Source: DATBJJ01 sp036556425 (GTDB lineage Bacteria; Acidobacteriota; Vicinamibacteria; Vicinamibacterales; 2-12-FULL-66-21). From it: DNA of 64,000 nt. The notes under the pieces were generated by a model. That model was given only the letters and a program-made list of their open reading frames with translations. It was not told the origin of the DNA and ran no database searches. This document shows positions 8,277 to 17,047 of the stretch, piece by piece; position 1 is the stretch's first letter, and the number at the start of each line of letters is the position of its first letter. The stretch spans positions 1-64,000 of the forward strand of contig DATBJJ010000031.1 in NCBI GenBank assembly GCA_036556425.1, written 5' to 3'. The position numbers were made by a program, and so were the translations under genes.

Positions 8277-9662
8277 ATGAGCACCGTCACTTCCCGCAAG
8301 GTGTTCGACAACATCCTCGAGGCCATCGGCGATACGCCCATGGTCCGGATCAACCACATCACCAAAGGGCTCGTGGAGGCGCGGGTCTTCGCGAAGATCG
8401 AAACGTTCAATCCGGGCAACTCGATCAAGGACCGCATGGCCGTCCGGATGATCGAGGATGCGGAGCGGAAGGGCCTACTCGAGCCGGGCGGCACGATCAT
8501 CGAGGGCACGTCGGGCAACACCGGCATGGGCCTCGCCATCGCGGCAGTCGTCAAAGGCTACCGCTGCGTCTTCACGACCACCGACAAGCAATCGAAGGAG
8601 AAGATCGACGCGCTCAAGGCGTTTGGCGCGGAGGTCATCGTGTGCCCGACGGACGTCGATCCCGAGGATCCGCGATCGTACTACTCGGTCTCGTCGAGGC
8701 TCGAGAAGGAGATCCCGAATTCCTGGAAGGCCAATCAGTACGACAACCTGTCGAACACGGCCGCGCACTACGAAGAGACCGGTCCCGAGATCTGGGAACA
8801 AACGGAAGGCCGCATCACGCATCTCGTCGTCGGCGTCGGCACCGGCGGGACGATCAGCGGCGTTGGACGATTCCTGAAGGAGCGCAACTCGAAGATCAAG
8901 GTGTGGGGCATCGACACCTACGGGTCCGTGTTCAAGAAGTACAAGGAGACGGGGATCTTCGACAAGAACGAGATCTATCCCTACGTGACCGAAGGGATCG
9001 GCGAGGACTTCCTCCCGAAGAACGTCGACTTCGACGTGATCGATCGATTCGAGAAGGTGACCGACAAGGACGCCGCGATGATGACGCGCCGCATCGCGCG
9101 CGAAGAGGGGATCTTCGCGGGCAACTCGGCAGGCGCCGCGATGGCTGGACTGCTGCAGCTGCGCGACCAGTTGACCGAGGACGACCTCGTGGTCGTGATC
9201 TTTCACGACCACGGTTCGCGGTATCTCGGCAAGATGTTCAATGACGATTGGATGCGCGAGAAGGGCTTCTTCGACAAGAGCGGGTTGACCGCGCGCGATC
9301 TCGTCGCGTCCGGCTTGTCGGGCGAGCTCCTCGCGATCGAAGGCACCGAGCCCGTGGAAGTCGCCGTGAAGCTGATGGGGGAGCACGACTTCTCGCAGGT
9401 GTCGATCACGCGCGACAAGCGCCTCGTCGGATCCCTCAACGAGGCGCATCTCTACGAGCAGCTCGTACGATCGGCGGAGGTCAAGAAACAGCCGGTCGAG
9501 ACGATCATGCAGCCGGCGTTTCCGTTCGTCGACATCTCGACGCCGGTCGAGCTGCTGTCGACGATGATCACGCCGGCCAATCCCGCCGTCCTCGTGCGGG
9601 ATTTCAAGACCGACAAGACCTACATCATCACGCGGTCGGACGTCATCCGCGTGTTGTGCTGA
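8277..9662 (+). CDS. PLP-dependent cystathionine beta-synthase / cysteine synthase with CBS domains
   Basis: The N-terminal ~320 residues are a fold-type II PLP enzyme: NPGNSIKDR contains the Schiff-base Lys51, GTSGNTG binds the substrate carboxylate, and VGTGGT binds the phosphate. The C-terminal ~120 residues form a CBS-domain pair (about residues 340-461). This architecture is that of cystathionine beta-synthase (serine plus homocysteine to cystathionine) without the haem-binding N-terminus of animal enzymes; a cysteine synthase activity cannot be excluded. GAGGTCGGAACG precedes the ATG, and an extended -10-like TGCTACGAT lies about 29 bases upstream of the start. It stands alone, with no sulphur genes next to it. 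Confidence 0.88.
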   Translation: MSTVTSRKVFDNILEAIGDTPMVRINHITKGLVEARVFAKIETFNPGNSIKDRMAVRMIEDAERKGLLEPGGTIIEGTSGNTGMGLAIAAVVKGYRCVFTTTDKQSKEKIDALKAFGAEVIVCPTDVDPEDPRSYYSVSSRLEKEIPNSWKANQYDNLSNTAAHYEETGPEIWEQTEGRITHLVVGVGTGGTISGVGRFLKERNSKIKVWGIDTYGSVFKKYKETGIFDKNEIYPYVTEGIGEDFLPKNVDFDVIDRFEKVTDKDAAMMTRRIAREEGIFAGNSAGAAMAGLLQLRDQLTEDDLVVVIFHDHGSRYLGKMFNDDWMREKGFFDKSGLTARDLVASGLSGELLAIEGTEPVEVAVKLMGEHDFSQVSITRDKRLVGSLNEAHLYEQLVRSAEVKKQPVETIMQPAFPFVDISTPVELLSTMITPANPAVLVRDFKTDKTYIITRSDVIRVLC

Positions 9663-9694
9663 CCGCCTTCGCCAAGGCTACGGCCAGGCAGGCT

Positions 9695-10066
9695 CTATTT
9701 CTTCTTGCCGGTGAACGCGCCCTCGAACGCGCCGCCGAAGTCGACCTTCCCCTTCATCGTGTCCTTCTCGACCGTGCCGGCGTACTTCACGGCGAGCTTG
9801 TTGCCGTCGAACGACGTCTCGAAGCCGAACGCGATGTTGTTGCCCTTGATCGTCCCGGTGAGCTGATGCTCGCCGATCACCGGCGACGAGTACGTGCCGG
9901 TCAGCTTCTCGCCGTCCTGCTTGAACGTGACGGTTGGCGTGCCTTTGCCGTTCGGCGTATCGATTTCGAGCGCCCACGCGCCAGAGACGTCGGCCGGCTT
10001 GTCGGTCTGGGCGGCGGCCGGCAGCGCCAGCGCCGCCGCGACCATGGTCAAAATGAGCAGTTTCAT
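9695..10066 (-). CDS. Small secreted hypothetical protein
   Basis: The 123-residue protein begins MKLLILTMVAAALALPAAA, a clear signal peptide. The mature part is a short beta-rich domain with alternating Thr/Gly stretches (VSGAWALEID, GEKLTGTYSS, TGTIKGNNIAF), similar to many small acidobacterial secreted proteins of unknown role. I chose ATG 10066; an ATG at 10084 in frame would add six residues. A perfect TATAAT (10074-10079 on the minus strand) ends seven bases before ATG 10066 and no Shine-Dalgarno sequence is present, so the mRNA is probably leaderless. It converges with the PLP-enzyme gene. Confidence 0.7.
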   Translation of the reverse strand: MKLLILTMVAAALALPAAAQTDKPADVSGAWALEIDTPNGKGTPTVTFKQDGEKLTGTYSSPVIGEHQLTGTIKGNNIAFGFETSFDGNKLAVKYAGTVEKDTMKGKVDFGGAFEGAFTGKKK

Positions 10067-10103
10067 GCCGCCGATTATAGACATCCGCGCGGCGCGAGAA
10101 ATA

Positions 10104-10118
10104 CTTTGCATTGCAAAG
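10104..10118. promoter_or_regulatory. 15-bp palindrome in a divergent promoter region (candidate operator)
   Basis: CTTTGCA t TGCAAAG is a perfect 7-bp inverted repeat around one base. It lies between the divergent genes starting at 10066 (minus) and 10159 (plus), about 25 bases upstream of the TATAAT of the minus gene. Position and symmetry suit a dimeric repressor or activator site; no cognate regulator is encoded next to it. Confidence 0.45.
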
Positions 10119-10158
10119 CGAAGGCGTGTTATTCTGTTAGACGGTTGTTCGTTCCTGA

Positions 10159-11229
10159 ATGTCCCTAGCGCCTATCGAGTTCGATCTCGAGCTCACTCCG
10201 CGTGCGCGCGTGGACGTCATCGACGTTCGCCGCCTGGTGTCACAGCGTTTCGGCGACGGTCTCGATGCCTACCCGAACGCGCTCTGCTGCTCCTTTCACA
10301 CGACCGCCGGCTATCTCGACCAGAGTCTCGCGACGCGGCTGCACCAAAGCCGCGGCGGCGTGATGTCCTACATCAACGTGTTCCGGACGATGTTCCCGGA
10401 AGGGGCGGGGTACGAGCACGACAAGATCGACCGGCGGACGGAGCTGACCGACGCGCAGAAGCCGGTCGAACCGCAGAACGCCGATTCGCATCTCGCCTTC
10501 ATGGCGGGCGCGCTTCGGACGTGCGTCGCGTATCGCAACCGCGTCGCTGAGCCGGTCTCCTTCATCGATCTCGACGGCGTGCACGCTGGCCGTCCCCGGC
10601 GCCGCCGCACGACCGTGCTCGGATACTCACACGAAGAGGCTGTCGCGCAAACCCGCCTCGTCGTGCCCGTCTCGCGCCATTCCGTCGACTCGGTGAACCT
10701 CAAGGATCCGCAGCTCGGCGTCTACGACAAGTGCCGGGAGCTCGTCACGGCGCACGGCATCACGAAAGGGCGCGTGCGTTTGTCGTTGGCCTCGGGCGAG
10801 CGGCACGCGGGGCTGACGGTGAACGAGTACGAGACGCTCTTGATGCGCCACGATCTGTCGGAGGTGCTGCGCGATCCGCTGCGCTTCATGGCGGAGAAGG
10901 CCGGGCACATGCTCGGCAATCCGCGCGCGATTCCGGCGAAGACGCTCGACTACGCGAAGTACGATCTCGTCCGCGTCTTCAACCAGCTCCTCGACGCGCT
11001 GGGCCTGCGCGAATCGATGGTGGAGAGCGTGCTCTCGCGGGCGATTGCGATGCCGGCGTCGCGCTTCCTCCGGATGAAGCGATCGGTGAGCCTGTTCGTC
11101 TCGGATCGCGAGACCCCCGACCGCGGCACGATCGTCGAGGGCACGTATCAGAGTCCCATCCTCGTGCAGTGGCACCGCGGCCAGCGCGGCGTGCGCGTGC
11201 TCGACGCGACGCTCACGCGTTTCGTCTAA
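10159..11229 (+). CDS. UPF0047 (YjbQ)-type protein with a long C-terminal extension
   Basis: The first ~165 residues resemble UPF0047/YjbQ: CCSFHTTAGYLDQS holds the conserved HTTAG motif, NADSHLAFMAGAL corresponds to the metal-binding histidine segment, and LDGVHAGRPRRRRTTVLGY to the usual C-terminal strand. Normal UPF0047 proteins are about 130-140 residues; this one has 356. The extra part includes NEYETLLMRHDLSE and ends in GTYQSPILVQWHRGQ, which looks like a second copy of the family's last strands. Some YjbQ proteins have thiamin-phosphate-synthase activity, but the role here is unknown. It is divergent from the gene at 10066 across a palindrome-containing promoter. Confidence 0.7.
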   Translation: MSLAPIEFDLELTPRARVDVIDVRRLVSQRFGDGLDAYPNALCCSFHTTAGYLDQSLATRLHQSRGGVMSYINVFRTMFPEGAGYEHDKIDRRTELTDAQKPVEPQNADSHLAFMAGALRTCVAYRNRVAEPVSFIDLDGVHAGRPRRRRTTVLGYSHEEAVAQTRLVVPVSRHSVDSVNLKDPQLGVYDKCRELVTAHGITKGRVRLSLASGERHAGLTVNEYETLLMRHDLSEVLRDPLRFMAEKAGHMLGNPRAIPAKTLDYAKYDLVRVFNQLLDALGLRESMVESVLSRAIAMPASRFLRMKRSVSLFVSDRETPDRGTIVEGTYQSPILVQWHRGQRGVRVLDATLTRFV

Positions 11230-11235
11230 GCCCGA

Positions 11236-12867
11236 TCAATATTTCCACGTTTTGAGGTCCGCGCCTGGCGGCGCGAACTTCTCGATCTGCCGGACCATCT
11301 TCGCCATCAGCTCCGATCCGCGCGGTCCCCAGCAGTGCGGCGCCCGGCGTTGGAAGACGATCTCTCCCGAGAACGCCGGATTAGCCGCCTTCGAGAGGAA
11401 GTCGTTCAGCTTCTCGACCGCATCGTTCAAGTAGTACGAGTCCATGTCGCCGACGTAGACGTTCAGCTTGTGCGCGACCTTCGGGCCGAGCGTCGCCCAG
11501 TTCGTCTCGAGGACGTGACGCAGATCGTACTTGCGCCATTCCTGCGCGACCGCCTTGTCGATCTCGCCGGTCGTCTTGTTCCACAGCCTCCGCGGATAGC
11601 CGTCGTCGCCGGCGGGTGAGTACGTCGCTTCCCAGATGTCCCACTGGCCGCCGGAGCGCGACTTGTCGCCGACGACGAGCTCGTAGTGGTTTTCGTCCTT
11701 CATCATCGATTCGATGTTCCCGTCGGGGCGCCGCTGATTCGGCCGATCGATCTTCAGCCATCCCTTGTCGACGAAGTACGCGTTCGCGTCGCTGTAGATG
11801 TCGACGATCTGGTGATATCTGAAGTCGACGGAATCCGGGCAGCTCGCGAACGCGCCGCCGTAGAAGTCCGGGTAGAAGATCTGATGCGCGGCGGCGATCC
11901 ATCCGCCCGTCGATCCGCCCGACAGCATCCGCGCCCACGGCTCGCGGATGACGCGGAACTTCGATTCGATCGCGGGAATCAGCTCCTGCAGGATTGCGTC
12001 GCCGTACGGTCCGTTGTTCGCGGAGTTCACGCCGTACGAATCGTCGTAGTACGGCGACGGGTGCTGCAGCGTGACGTAGATCATTCGCGGCGTGTCGGCC
12101 GCCGTCCAGAACGCGTCGAACGCGCCGCCGGAACCGAAGCCGCCGGGCGCGCGCAGCGAGAAGTGGCCCTGCTCGTAGTTGACCGGATAGCGCGCGTTCG
12201 GGTTCTTCTCGTAGTCCTTCGGGAGGAGTACCGTCGCGCCCAGCCAGATCGGATGGCCCCACCACTTCGAGAGGATCTTGCTCTCGATCTTGATCCGCTT
12301 GACCTGCGCGGTGTCCGCCGGCGGTTGGATGGGCGGAATGACCTTGTCGGCGACGAGCTTGATCGGCGTTGTCGACTTCGGATCGAACGAGACGCGGATC
12401 GGATCGCCGTAGATGTTGCCTGGCGATCGCTTCCAGTTCTGTCCTTCCCACTGATCCATGTGCAGCCAGACGGTCTTGCCGTCGGCGCGCGCGAAGCGCG
12501 TGTACACGTTGACGAACGGCTGCATCCAGTAGTCGCCGGGCGGCACGTTCGCCAGGCTGATCACTGGATGGCCGCGATCGGGCGCGGTGATCGTGACGGG
12601 CGTTCCCGACCGCACGCCGTCGACGAATGTCGAGAAGAGCGGGCTGCCGGTCGGCGACGCCTGCTCGATCGGCGTGCGCTTGTTGTCGCGGCTGATCGCG
12701 ACATAGATCATCCCCGTCGTCGCCTCGGCTCGTGCATCTTCTGCGATGGTGATCTCGATGCGCGGGCCGCCCGCCGCAGGCTGAATGCCGTGGAGATCCG
12801 ATCGGGATGCCGCCGCGGCGGCGACGAGCACGATGACGGTCGCGGAGCCGAGTCTCGTGACGTTCAT
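11236..12867 (-). CDS. Secreted esterase-like alpha/beta hydrolase
   Basis: The 543-residue protein starts at ATG 12867 with MNVTRLGSATVIVLVAAAA, a signal peptide. The C-terminal half has an alpha/beta-hydrolase nucleophile elbow (LSGGSTGGW) and the general look of putative esterases of the enterochelin-esterase type (NARYPVNYEQGHFSLRAPGG, RVIREPWARM). The N-terminal half is a beta-rich domain. The substrate is unknown. The frame stays open far upstream of 12867, but that part overlaps the divergent VanZ-like gene and has shadow-type composition. TACGAT (12876-12881, minus strand) lies eight bases before the ATG and no Shine-Dalgarno sequence is seen, which suggests a near-leaderless mRNA. 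Confidence 0.75.
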   Translation of the reverse strand: MNVTRLGSATVIVLVAAAAASRSDLHGIQPAAGGPRIEITIAEDARAEATTGMIYVAISRDNKRTPIEQASPTGSPLFSTFVDGVRSGTPVTITAPDRGHPVISLANVPPGDYWMQPFVNVYTRFARADGKTVWLHMDQWEGQNWKRSPGNIYGDPIRVSFDPKSTTPIKLVADKVIPPIQPPADTAQVKRIKIESKILSKWWGHPIWLGATVLLPKDYEKNPNARYPVNYEQGHFSLRAPGGFGSGGAFDAFWTAADTPRMIYVTLQHPSPYYDDSYGVNSANNGPYGDAILQELIPAIESKFRVIREPWARMLSGGSTGGWIAAAHQIFYPDFYGGAFASCPDSVDFRYHQIVDIYSDANAYFVDKGWLKIDRPNQRRPDGNIESMMKDENHYELVVGDKSRSGGQWDIWEATYSPAGDDGYPRRLWNKTTGEIDKAVAQEWRKYDLRHVLETNWATLGPKVAHKLNVYVGDMDSYYLNDAVEKLNDFLSKAANPAFSGEIVFQRRAPHCWGPRGSELMAKMVRQIEKFAPPGADLKTWKY

Positions 12868-12921
12868 GACAACGTATCGTAACGCACGCACCTCACGCCC
12901 GCCTTGTGATACAACGCTCGC

Positions 12922-14052
12922 GTGGTGCTCTCCAGGTTTTTCCTCGCCGCCGCGGTCGCGGCCGCCGTCATCCTTTCGGCTCCGTTCATCGGCGAGCTCC
13001 GGCGCTGGATCCGCGCGACCTTTCCCGGCCATTTCGTCCTCGTCGTGGCCTCCGCCGTCGCCTTGTCGATCGGGCTGGCGATTGCGGTCGCGCTCTTCAG
13101 GATCCGCAACCGCCGCGGCATGCGCTACACGGCCATCGCCGCTTCGCTCGTCCTGGGCGTCGCGTACGCCATGTGGACCGCGCAGGGACGGCCGGAAGTC
13201 GACGTGGTGGAGCGGGTCCACTTCGTCGAGTACGGGCTCATCACGTTTCTCTTCTACCGCGCGTGGCGGCCCGTCGGCGACGCCTCGGTGCTCGTGCTCC
13301 CGTTCCTTGCCGGACTCTGCGTCGGCACGCTGGAAGAGTGGCTGCAATGGTTCATCCCGGGACGCGTCGGCGACATGCGCGATGTCTTCCTGAACGCCGC
13401 CGCGATCGTCTGCGGACTGCTGTTCAGCCTCGGGGTCGATCCGCCGGATCGGCTGTCGCCTCGCCTCAATCGCGGATCGCTCCGGCGCATCGGCGTGTCG
13501 TCGTCGTTCGTGGCGCTGGTGTTCGCCGCGTTCGTCTACACCGTCCACGTCGGCGTGGAGAATCACGACGCCGAGGTCGGATCGTTCCGATCGCTCTACG
13601 ACAACGCAACGCTCCTGCGCCTCGCGCAGGAGCGCGCGGCGCTCTGGAAGGCGCAGCCGCCCATCGGCCGGCCGCAGGGATTCAGCAGGGAAGACCAGTA
13701 TCAGAGCGAGGGTCACCTGCACGTCCACGAGCGCAACAATCGATGGGACGCCGGAGACCTGCGCGGCGCGTGGTACGAGAATCTGATTCTCGAGAAGTAC
13801 TACACGCCGGTCCTGGACTCGCCGTCGTTCCTCTCGAAGACCGGCCACCGGTGGCCGGACGAGCAGCGGACCGATGCCATGCACCGTTCCGAAGCGGCCC
13901 GTGCGGCGAATCAGGCTCCGTACGAGAGCCTTGCCGACGTGGCCGAAGGGCGGCACTTCATACGGCCGTGGCGTCCGGCGACGTTCTGGATCGTGGCGCT
14001 GATCGTCGTCTTTGCGATGTTGGGCGTCACGTACTCGATCGATCGGCGCTGA
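12922..14052 (+). CDS. VanZ-like membrane protein
   Basis: The 376-residue protein has about five or six membrane segments. VERVHFVEYGLITFLFYR, GTLEEWLQWFIPGRVGDMRD and the following N-A-A segment match the VanZ-like family signature (H-x2-EY, EE-x2-Q, PGR-x2-D). A soluble, probably periplasmic, part (about residues 195-350) is followed by a last membrane segment (FWIVALIVVFAMLGVTY). VanZ-like proteins are poorly understood membrane proteins, some linked to glycopeptide response. The start is GTG 12922; TACAAC (12910-12915) ends six bases before it and no Shine-Dalgarno sequence is seen. It is divergent from the esterase gene with only 54 bases between starts. Confidence 0.75.
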   Translation: MVLSRFFLAAAVAAAVILSAPFIGELRRWIRATFPGHFVLVVASAVALSIGLAIAVALFRIRNRRGMRYTAIAASLVLGVAYAMWTAQGRPEVDVVERVHFVEYGLITFLFYRAWRPVGDASVLVLPFLAGLCVGTLEEWLQWFIPGRVGDMRDVFLNAAAIVCGLLFSLGVDPPDRLSPRLNRGSLRRIGVSSSFVALVFAAFVYTVHVGVENHDAEVGSFRSLYDNATLLRLAQERAALWKAQPPIGRPQGFSREDQYQSEGHLHVHERNNRWDAGDLRGAWYENLILEKYYTPVLDSPSFLSKTGHRWPDEQRTDAMHRSEAARAANQAPYESLADVAEGRHFIRPWRPATFWIVALIVVFAMLGVTYSIDRR

Positions 14053-14056
14053 CGCG

Positions 14057-14875
14057 TCACGCGAGCGCGCGCGTGACGATTGGCTGCACGCGCTCGCCGA
14101 TCTCGCGCACGCGCGCCGCGAGCGAGTCGGAGTAGGTCGTAATCCACACTTGCGCGCCGGTCTTCCCGCCGGCGCGCCACGTCGACACGCGAAAGATTCC
14201 CGAGTCGAGCGCGTCGACGATCATCAACACGTCGCGTCCCGGCCGCTGCCACGCCACGGTGCCCTCGAAGCGATCGCCGGTCGCGGCGTGGATGACGCAG
14301 CGTGCGCCTTCGGCCAACGTGCCGTCCGCGACGATGAATGCGGACGGACTGAGAAGACGCTTCCAAACCTCGTTGATTGCGAGAGTCGTCGACGTGTTGA
14401 TTGCCGTGTGGTGACGATCGCGGCCGGCGTGACGCTCGACATACAGTCGCAGCCCGCGCAGCTCGGACTGCCACCCTCCGCTGACGCCGTCGAGCTCGTC
14501 GTCCCAGACCGCGCCGTGCCCGAAGCCGGAGTGCACGAGGCGGAGACGCGTGCCGCCCTTGTGCGTCTCGAGCGTGAACTCCATCGCCATCTGCTGCGAG
14601 GCAACCGGCAGCGGATCGCCGCTCACGCCGAACGCCGGACGGTTCTCGACGAGCGTCAACCGCTTGCCGGGCTCCCACACTTCGATCGTGGATTCCCAGG
14701 CCCACTTGTCGTCCCAGCTCCAGAACATCGCGCCGCCCTCGCCGGGCGTGACGCGCGCTTGAAGCGGAAACCAGCGAACGAGCTCTCCTGCGTCGGTCAA
14801 CGCGCGCCACACCTCCTCGGGGGTCGCGTCGATGTCGATGGACATCGTGAAGCTGCGGGTCGGTGCGTCGGTCAT
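14057..14875 (-). CDS. SRPBCC / AHSA1-type START-fold protein
   Basis: This is a 272-residue protein. The N-terminal half is a typical AHSA1/SRPBCC domain (IDATPEEVWRALTDAGELVRWF, then a GEGGAMFWSWDD stretch and FTLETHKGGTRLRLVHSGF). The C-terminal ~110 residues look like a second, diverged START-like domain (NEVWKRLLSPSAFIVADG). Such proteins bind hydrophobic small molecules; no ligand can be named. Its ATG overlaps the stop of the upstream ArsR gene by four bases (ATGA), so the two are translationally coupled. ArsR/AHSA1 pairs are common in bacteria, the regulator controlling the pair. Confidence 0.82.
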   Translation of the reverse strand: MTDAPTRSFTMSIDIDATPEEVWRALTDAGELVRWFPLQARVTPGEGGAMFWSWDDKWAWESTIEVWEPGKRLTLVENRPAFGVSGDPLPVASQQMAMEFTLETHKGGTRLRLVHSGFGHGAVWDDELDGVSGGWQSELRGLRLYVERHAGRDRHHTAINTSTTLAINEVWKRLLSPSAFIVADGTLAEGARCVIHAATGDRFEGTVAWQRPGRDVLMIVDALDSGIFRVSTWRAGGKTGAQVWITTYSDSLAARVREIGERVQPIVTRALA

Positions 14876-15498
14876 CGATCTGCTCCTTGCGAGTCCTTTG
14901 TGTGCAGCTGCGGCATCGGATGCACGAGCGCCGACAACCGGAACCGTCGTCCGCCATGCGCTTCGTCGTCGTGATACTTGGCGACGAGCCGCGCGATCGT
15001 TCCGGAGAGCTCCTCCGCGAAGGCCGCGCGCCGCTCCGCCGTCGCGAAGCGGACTTCGGCATCGATGGTGAGCGTCGCGATTCGCTTCTTTGCCGCGCGC
15101 GCCGCCTGCTCGAGCGTCGAGACTTCCTGCACCGTGCGCGCGGCGACGGCGATGGCGTACGACGCGCTGAAGCGATCCTGCGCGGCCTGCGGCGTCGCAC
15201 CCAGCGCGCCGAGCGCCTGCGGCGCGATGACGAACGACCGCGCGGTCGCGCGCAGAAGACGCTCGGTGCAATTTCCCTTCTTGCGCTCTTCGACGCACTC
15301 GATGAGGCCGTGGCGCTCGAGGGCGCGCAGGTGATAGTTGAGCCGCTGGCGGGGCAGGCCGAATCGGCGGGAGAGACCGGCGGCGGACTCGGGTTCCGCG
15401 AGCGCCGCGAGGAGCGCGCGCCGCTTCGGATGCAGCGCCGCCGAGGCGGTGTCGGCCCTGTCGATCACGGCCAGGTTTGCTTCGGAAATGCCTCGCAT
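14872..15498 (-). CDS. ArsR-family winged-helix transcriptional regulator
   Basis: The 208-residue protein has a winged helix in its first ~80 residues (HPKRRALLAALAEPESAAGLS, then GLPRQRLNYHLRALERHGLI). No cysteine pair typical of metal-sensing ArsR proteins is present; the few cysteines are scattered. The C-terminal ~110 residues are helical and may bind a ligand or a dimer partner. ATG 15498 is chosen over an ATG 12 codons upstream because the promoter elements at 15506-15534 lie inside that extension. The gene heads a two-gene operon with the SRPBCC gene. The -10 box ends seven bases before the ATG and no Shine-Dalgarno sequence exists, so the mRNA appears leaderless. Confidence 0.82.
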   Translation of the reverse strand: MRGISEANLAVIDRADTASAALHPKRRALLAALAEPESAAGLSRRFGLPRQRLNYHLRALERHGLIECVEERKKGNCTERLLRATARSFVIAPQALGALGATPQAAQDRFSASYAIAVAARTVQEVSTLEQAARAAKKRIATLTIDAEVRFATAERRAAFAEELSGTIARLVAKYHDDEAHGGRRFRLSALVHPMPQLHTKDSQGADR

Positions 15499-15505
15499 GG
15501 GTGTG

Positions 15506-15551
15506 AGCGTAGATCCGAAAAATATATTTGTCAAGACAGTCTAAGTTGTCT
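15506..15551 (-). promoter_or_regulatory. Promoter and candidate operator of the arsR-SRPBCC operon
   Basis: On the minus strand a perfect TTGACA (15529-15534) is followed after 17 bases by TACGCT (15506-15511). An 18-bp element with AGACA/TGTCT arms and an 8-base spacer (15534-15551) touches the -35 box, a usual place for an autoregulatory ArsR site. Promoter assignment is strong; the operator is inferred from symmetry and position. Confidence 0.7.
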
Positions 15552-15617
15552 GTTCCGCCGATGACTCCTGATGCACCCCGGCCGCGCCGATAACTCCTGC
15601 GACACGTCCGGATCGCC

Positions 15618-17021
15618 ATGTCGCATGCCTACGAGCCGCTGCTGACCCGCGCGCACGAGCGCGCCCTCGCCTACCTGCAAACCCTCTCGTCGCGTCCCGT
15701 TCGCGCCGCCGCCGCGTTCGAAACGATCGCGTCGCGTCTCGGCGGAGAGCTGCCCAACGGGCCAGATGAGGACGAGCGCGCGTTGACGGAGGTCGCGGCG
15801 GAGCTCGAACGCGGGCTCGTCGCGAGCCCAGGTCCTCGCTACTTCGGCTTCGTGACCGGCGGAAGCTACCCCGCCGCGCTCGCCGCCGATTGGCTCGTGT
15901 CCGCGTGGGATCAGAACGCGATGCTCCTCGCGACGTCGCCGGCGATGTCGGCGCTCGAGGCATGCGCCGCGCGATGGGTGCTTCAAGCGCTCGAGCTCCC
16001 GCCCGCGTCGAGCGTCGGGTTCGTGACCGGCGCGCACATGGCGAACGTCACCGCGCTCGCCGCGGCGCGGCACGAGGTGCTGCACCGCGCGCGATGGGAC
16101 GTCGAGGCGATGGGCCTGCAAGGCGCTCCGCCGCTGACCGTCATCGCCGGCGAAGAAGCGCATTCGTCGGTGTTCGCCGCGTGCCGGTTGATCGGCTTCG
16201 GCAGCCGCACGGTGATTCGCGTCGCGACCGACAGTCAGGGCCGCATGCGTCCCGATGCGCTCGAATGGGCGCTCTCGGCCAGTTCGGGGCCGACGATCGT
16301 CTGCGCGCAGGCCGGGAACGTGAACACCGGCGCGTGCGATCCGCTCGTCGAGATCGTCGAGCTGGCGCGCGAACGCCAAGCGTGGGTTCACGTCGACGGC
16401 GCGTTTGGACTGTGGGCCGCGAGCTCGCCGCGGTATCGCAATCTCGTCGCGGGCCTCGATGCGGCGGACTCGTGGGCGACCGATGCGCACAAGTGGCTGA
16501 ACGTTCCGTACGACAGCGGGATCGTGATCGTCCGTCATCCCGCCGCGCATCGCGCGGCGATGAGCCAGGCGGCCGCGTATCTCATTCCTGCCGAGCGCGA
16601 ACAGCGCGACGACAGCGACTGGGTGCCGGAGTCGTCGCGCCGCGCGCGCGCGCTTCCGATCTACATCGTCTTGCGCACGCTCGGACGCTCGGGTCTCGCC
16701 GCGTTGGTCGACCGCTGCTGCGCGTTGGCGCGCCGCATGGCAGATGCGCTGCGCCACACGTCAGGGATTCAAATCCTCAACGACGTCGGGTTGAATCAGG
16801 TGCTCGTGCGCTTTCTCTCGCCGTCCGGCGAGAACATCAGCGACGATGTGATCGCCGGCGTGCAGGAGGCTGGCGTGTGCTGGTGCGGCGGGACTTCGTG
16901 GAGCGGATCGTCCGCGATGCGGATCTCCATCTCGAACTGGCAGACGACCGAAGAGGACGTCGATCGCTCGGCCGCCTCGATCATCGAGAGCTTTCTCCAC
17001 GCATCTTCGCCGTTGCGCTGA
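15618..17021 (+). CDS. PLP-dependent decarboxylase / aminotransferase-like protein (group II decarboxylase family)
   Basis: The 467-residue protein has the pattern of aromatic-amino-acid/glutamate-type (group II) decarboxylases: GPRYFGFVTGGSYPAALAAD near residue 80, FVTGAHMANVTALAAAR for the PLP phosphate site, HVDGAFG with the Asp that pairs with the pyridine nitrogen, and DSWATDAHKWLNVPYD with the Schiff-base lysine. Length fits the family. The substrate amino acid cannot be read from the sequence. It is divergent from the arsR operon and is followed after 26 bases by an alpha/beta hydrolase that has its own promoter-like sequence. Confidence 0.85.
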   Translation: MSHAYEPLLTRAHERALAYLQTLSSRPVRAAAAFETIASRLGGELPNGPDEDERALTEVAAELERGLVASPGPRYFGFVTGGSYPAALAADWLVSAWDQNAMLLATSPAMSALEACAARWVLQALELPPASSVGFVTGAHMANVTALAAARHEVLHRARWDVEAMGLQGAPPLTVIAGEEAHSSVFAACRLIGFGSRTVIRVATDSQGRMRPDALEWALSASSGPTIVCAQAGNVNTGACDPLVEIVELARERQAWVHVDGAFGLWAASSPRYRNLVAGLDAADSWATDAHKWLNVPYDSGIVIVRHPAAHRAAMSQAAAYLIPAEREQRDDSDWVPESSRRARALPIYIVLRTLGRSGLAALVDRCCALARRMADALRHTSGIQILNDVGLNQVLVRFLSPSGENISDDVIAGVQEAGVCWCGGTSWSGSSAMRISISNWQTTEEDVDRSAASIIESFLHASSPLR

Positions 17022-17047
17022 CGTCGGCGCGCACTATCATTCGTGTG

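Noticed and set aside
12868..13956. Minus-strand open frame extending the esterase gene to 906 residues
   Set aside because: The extra 363 codons overlap the VanZ-like gene on the plus strand, are rich in Arg/Glu/Asp as in shadow frames, and lie before a clear signal peptide at 12867.
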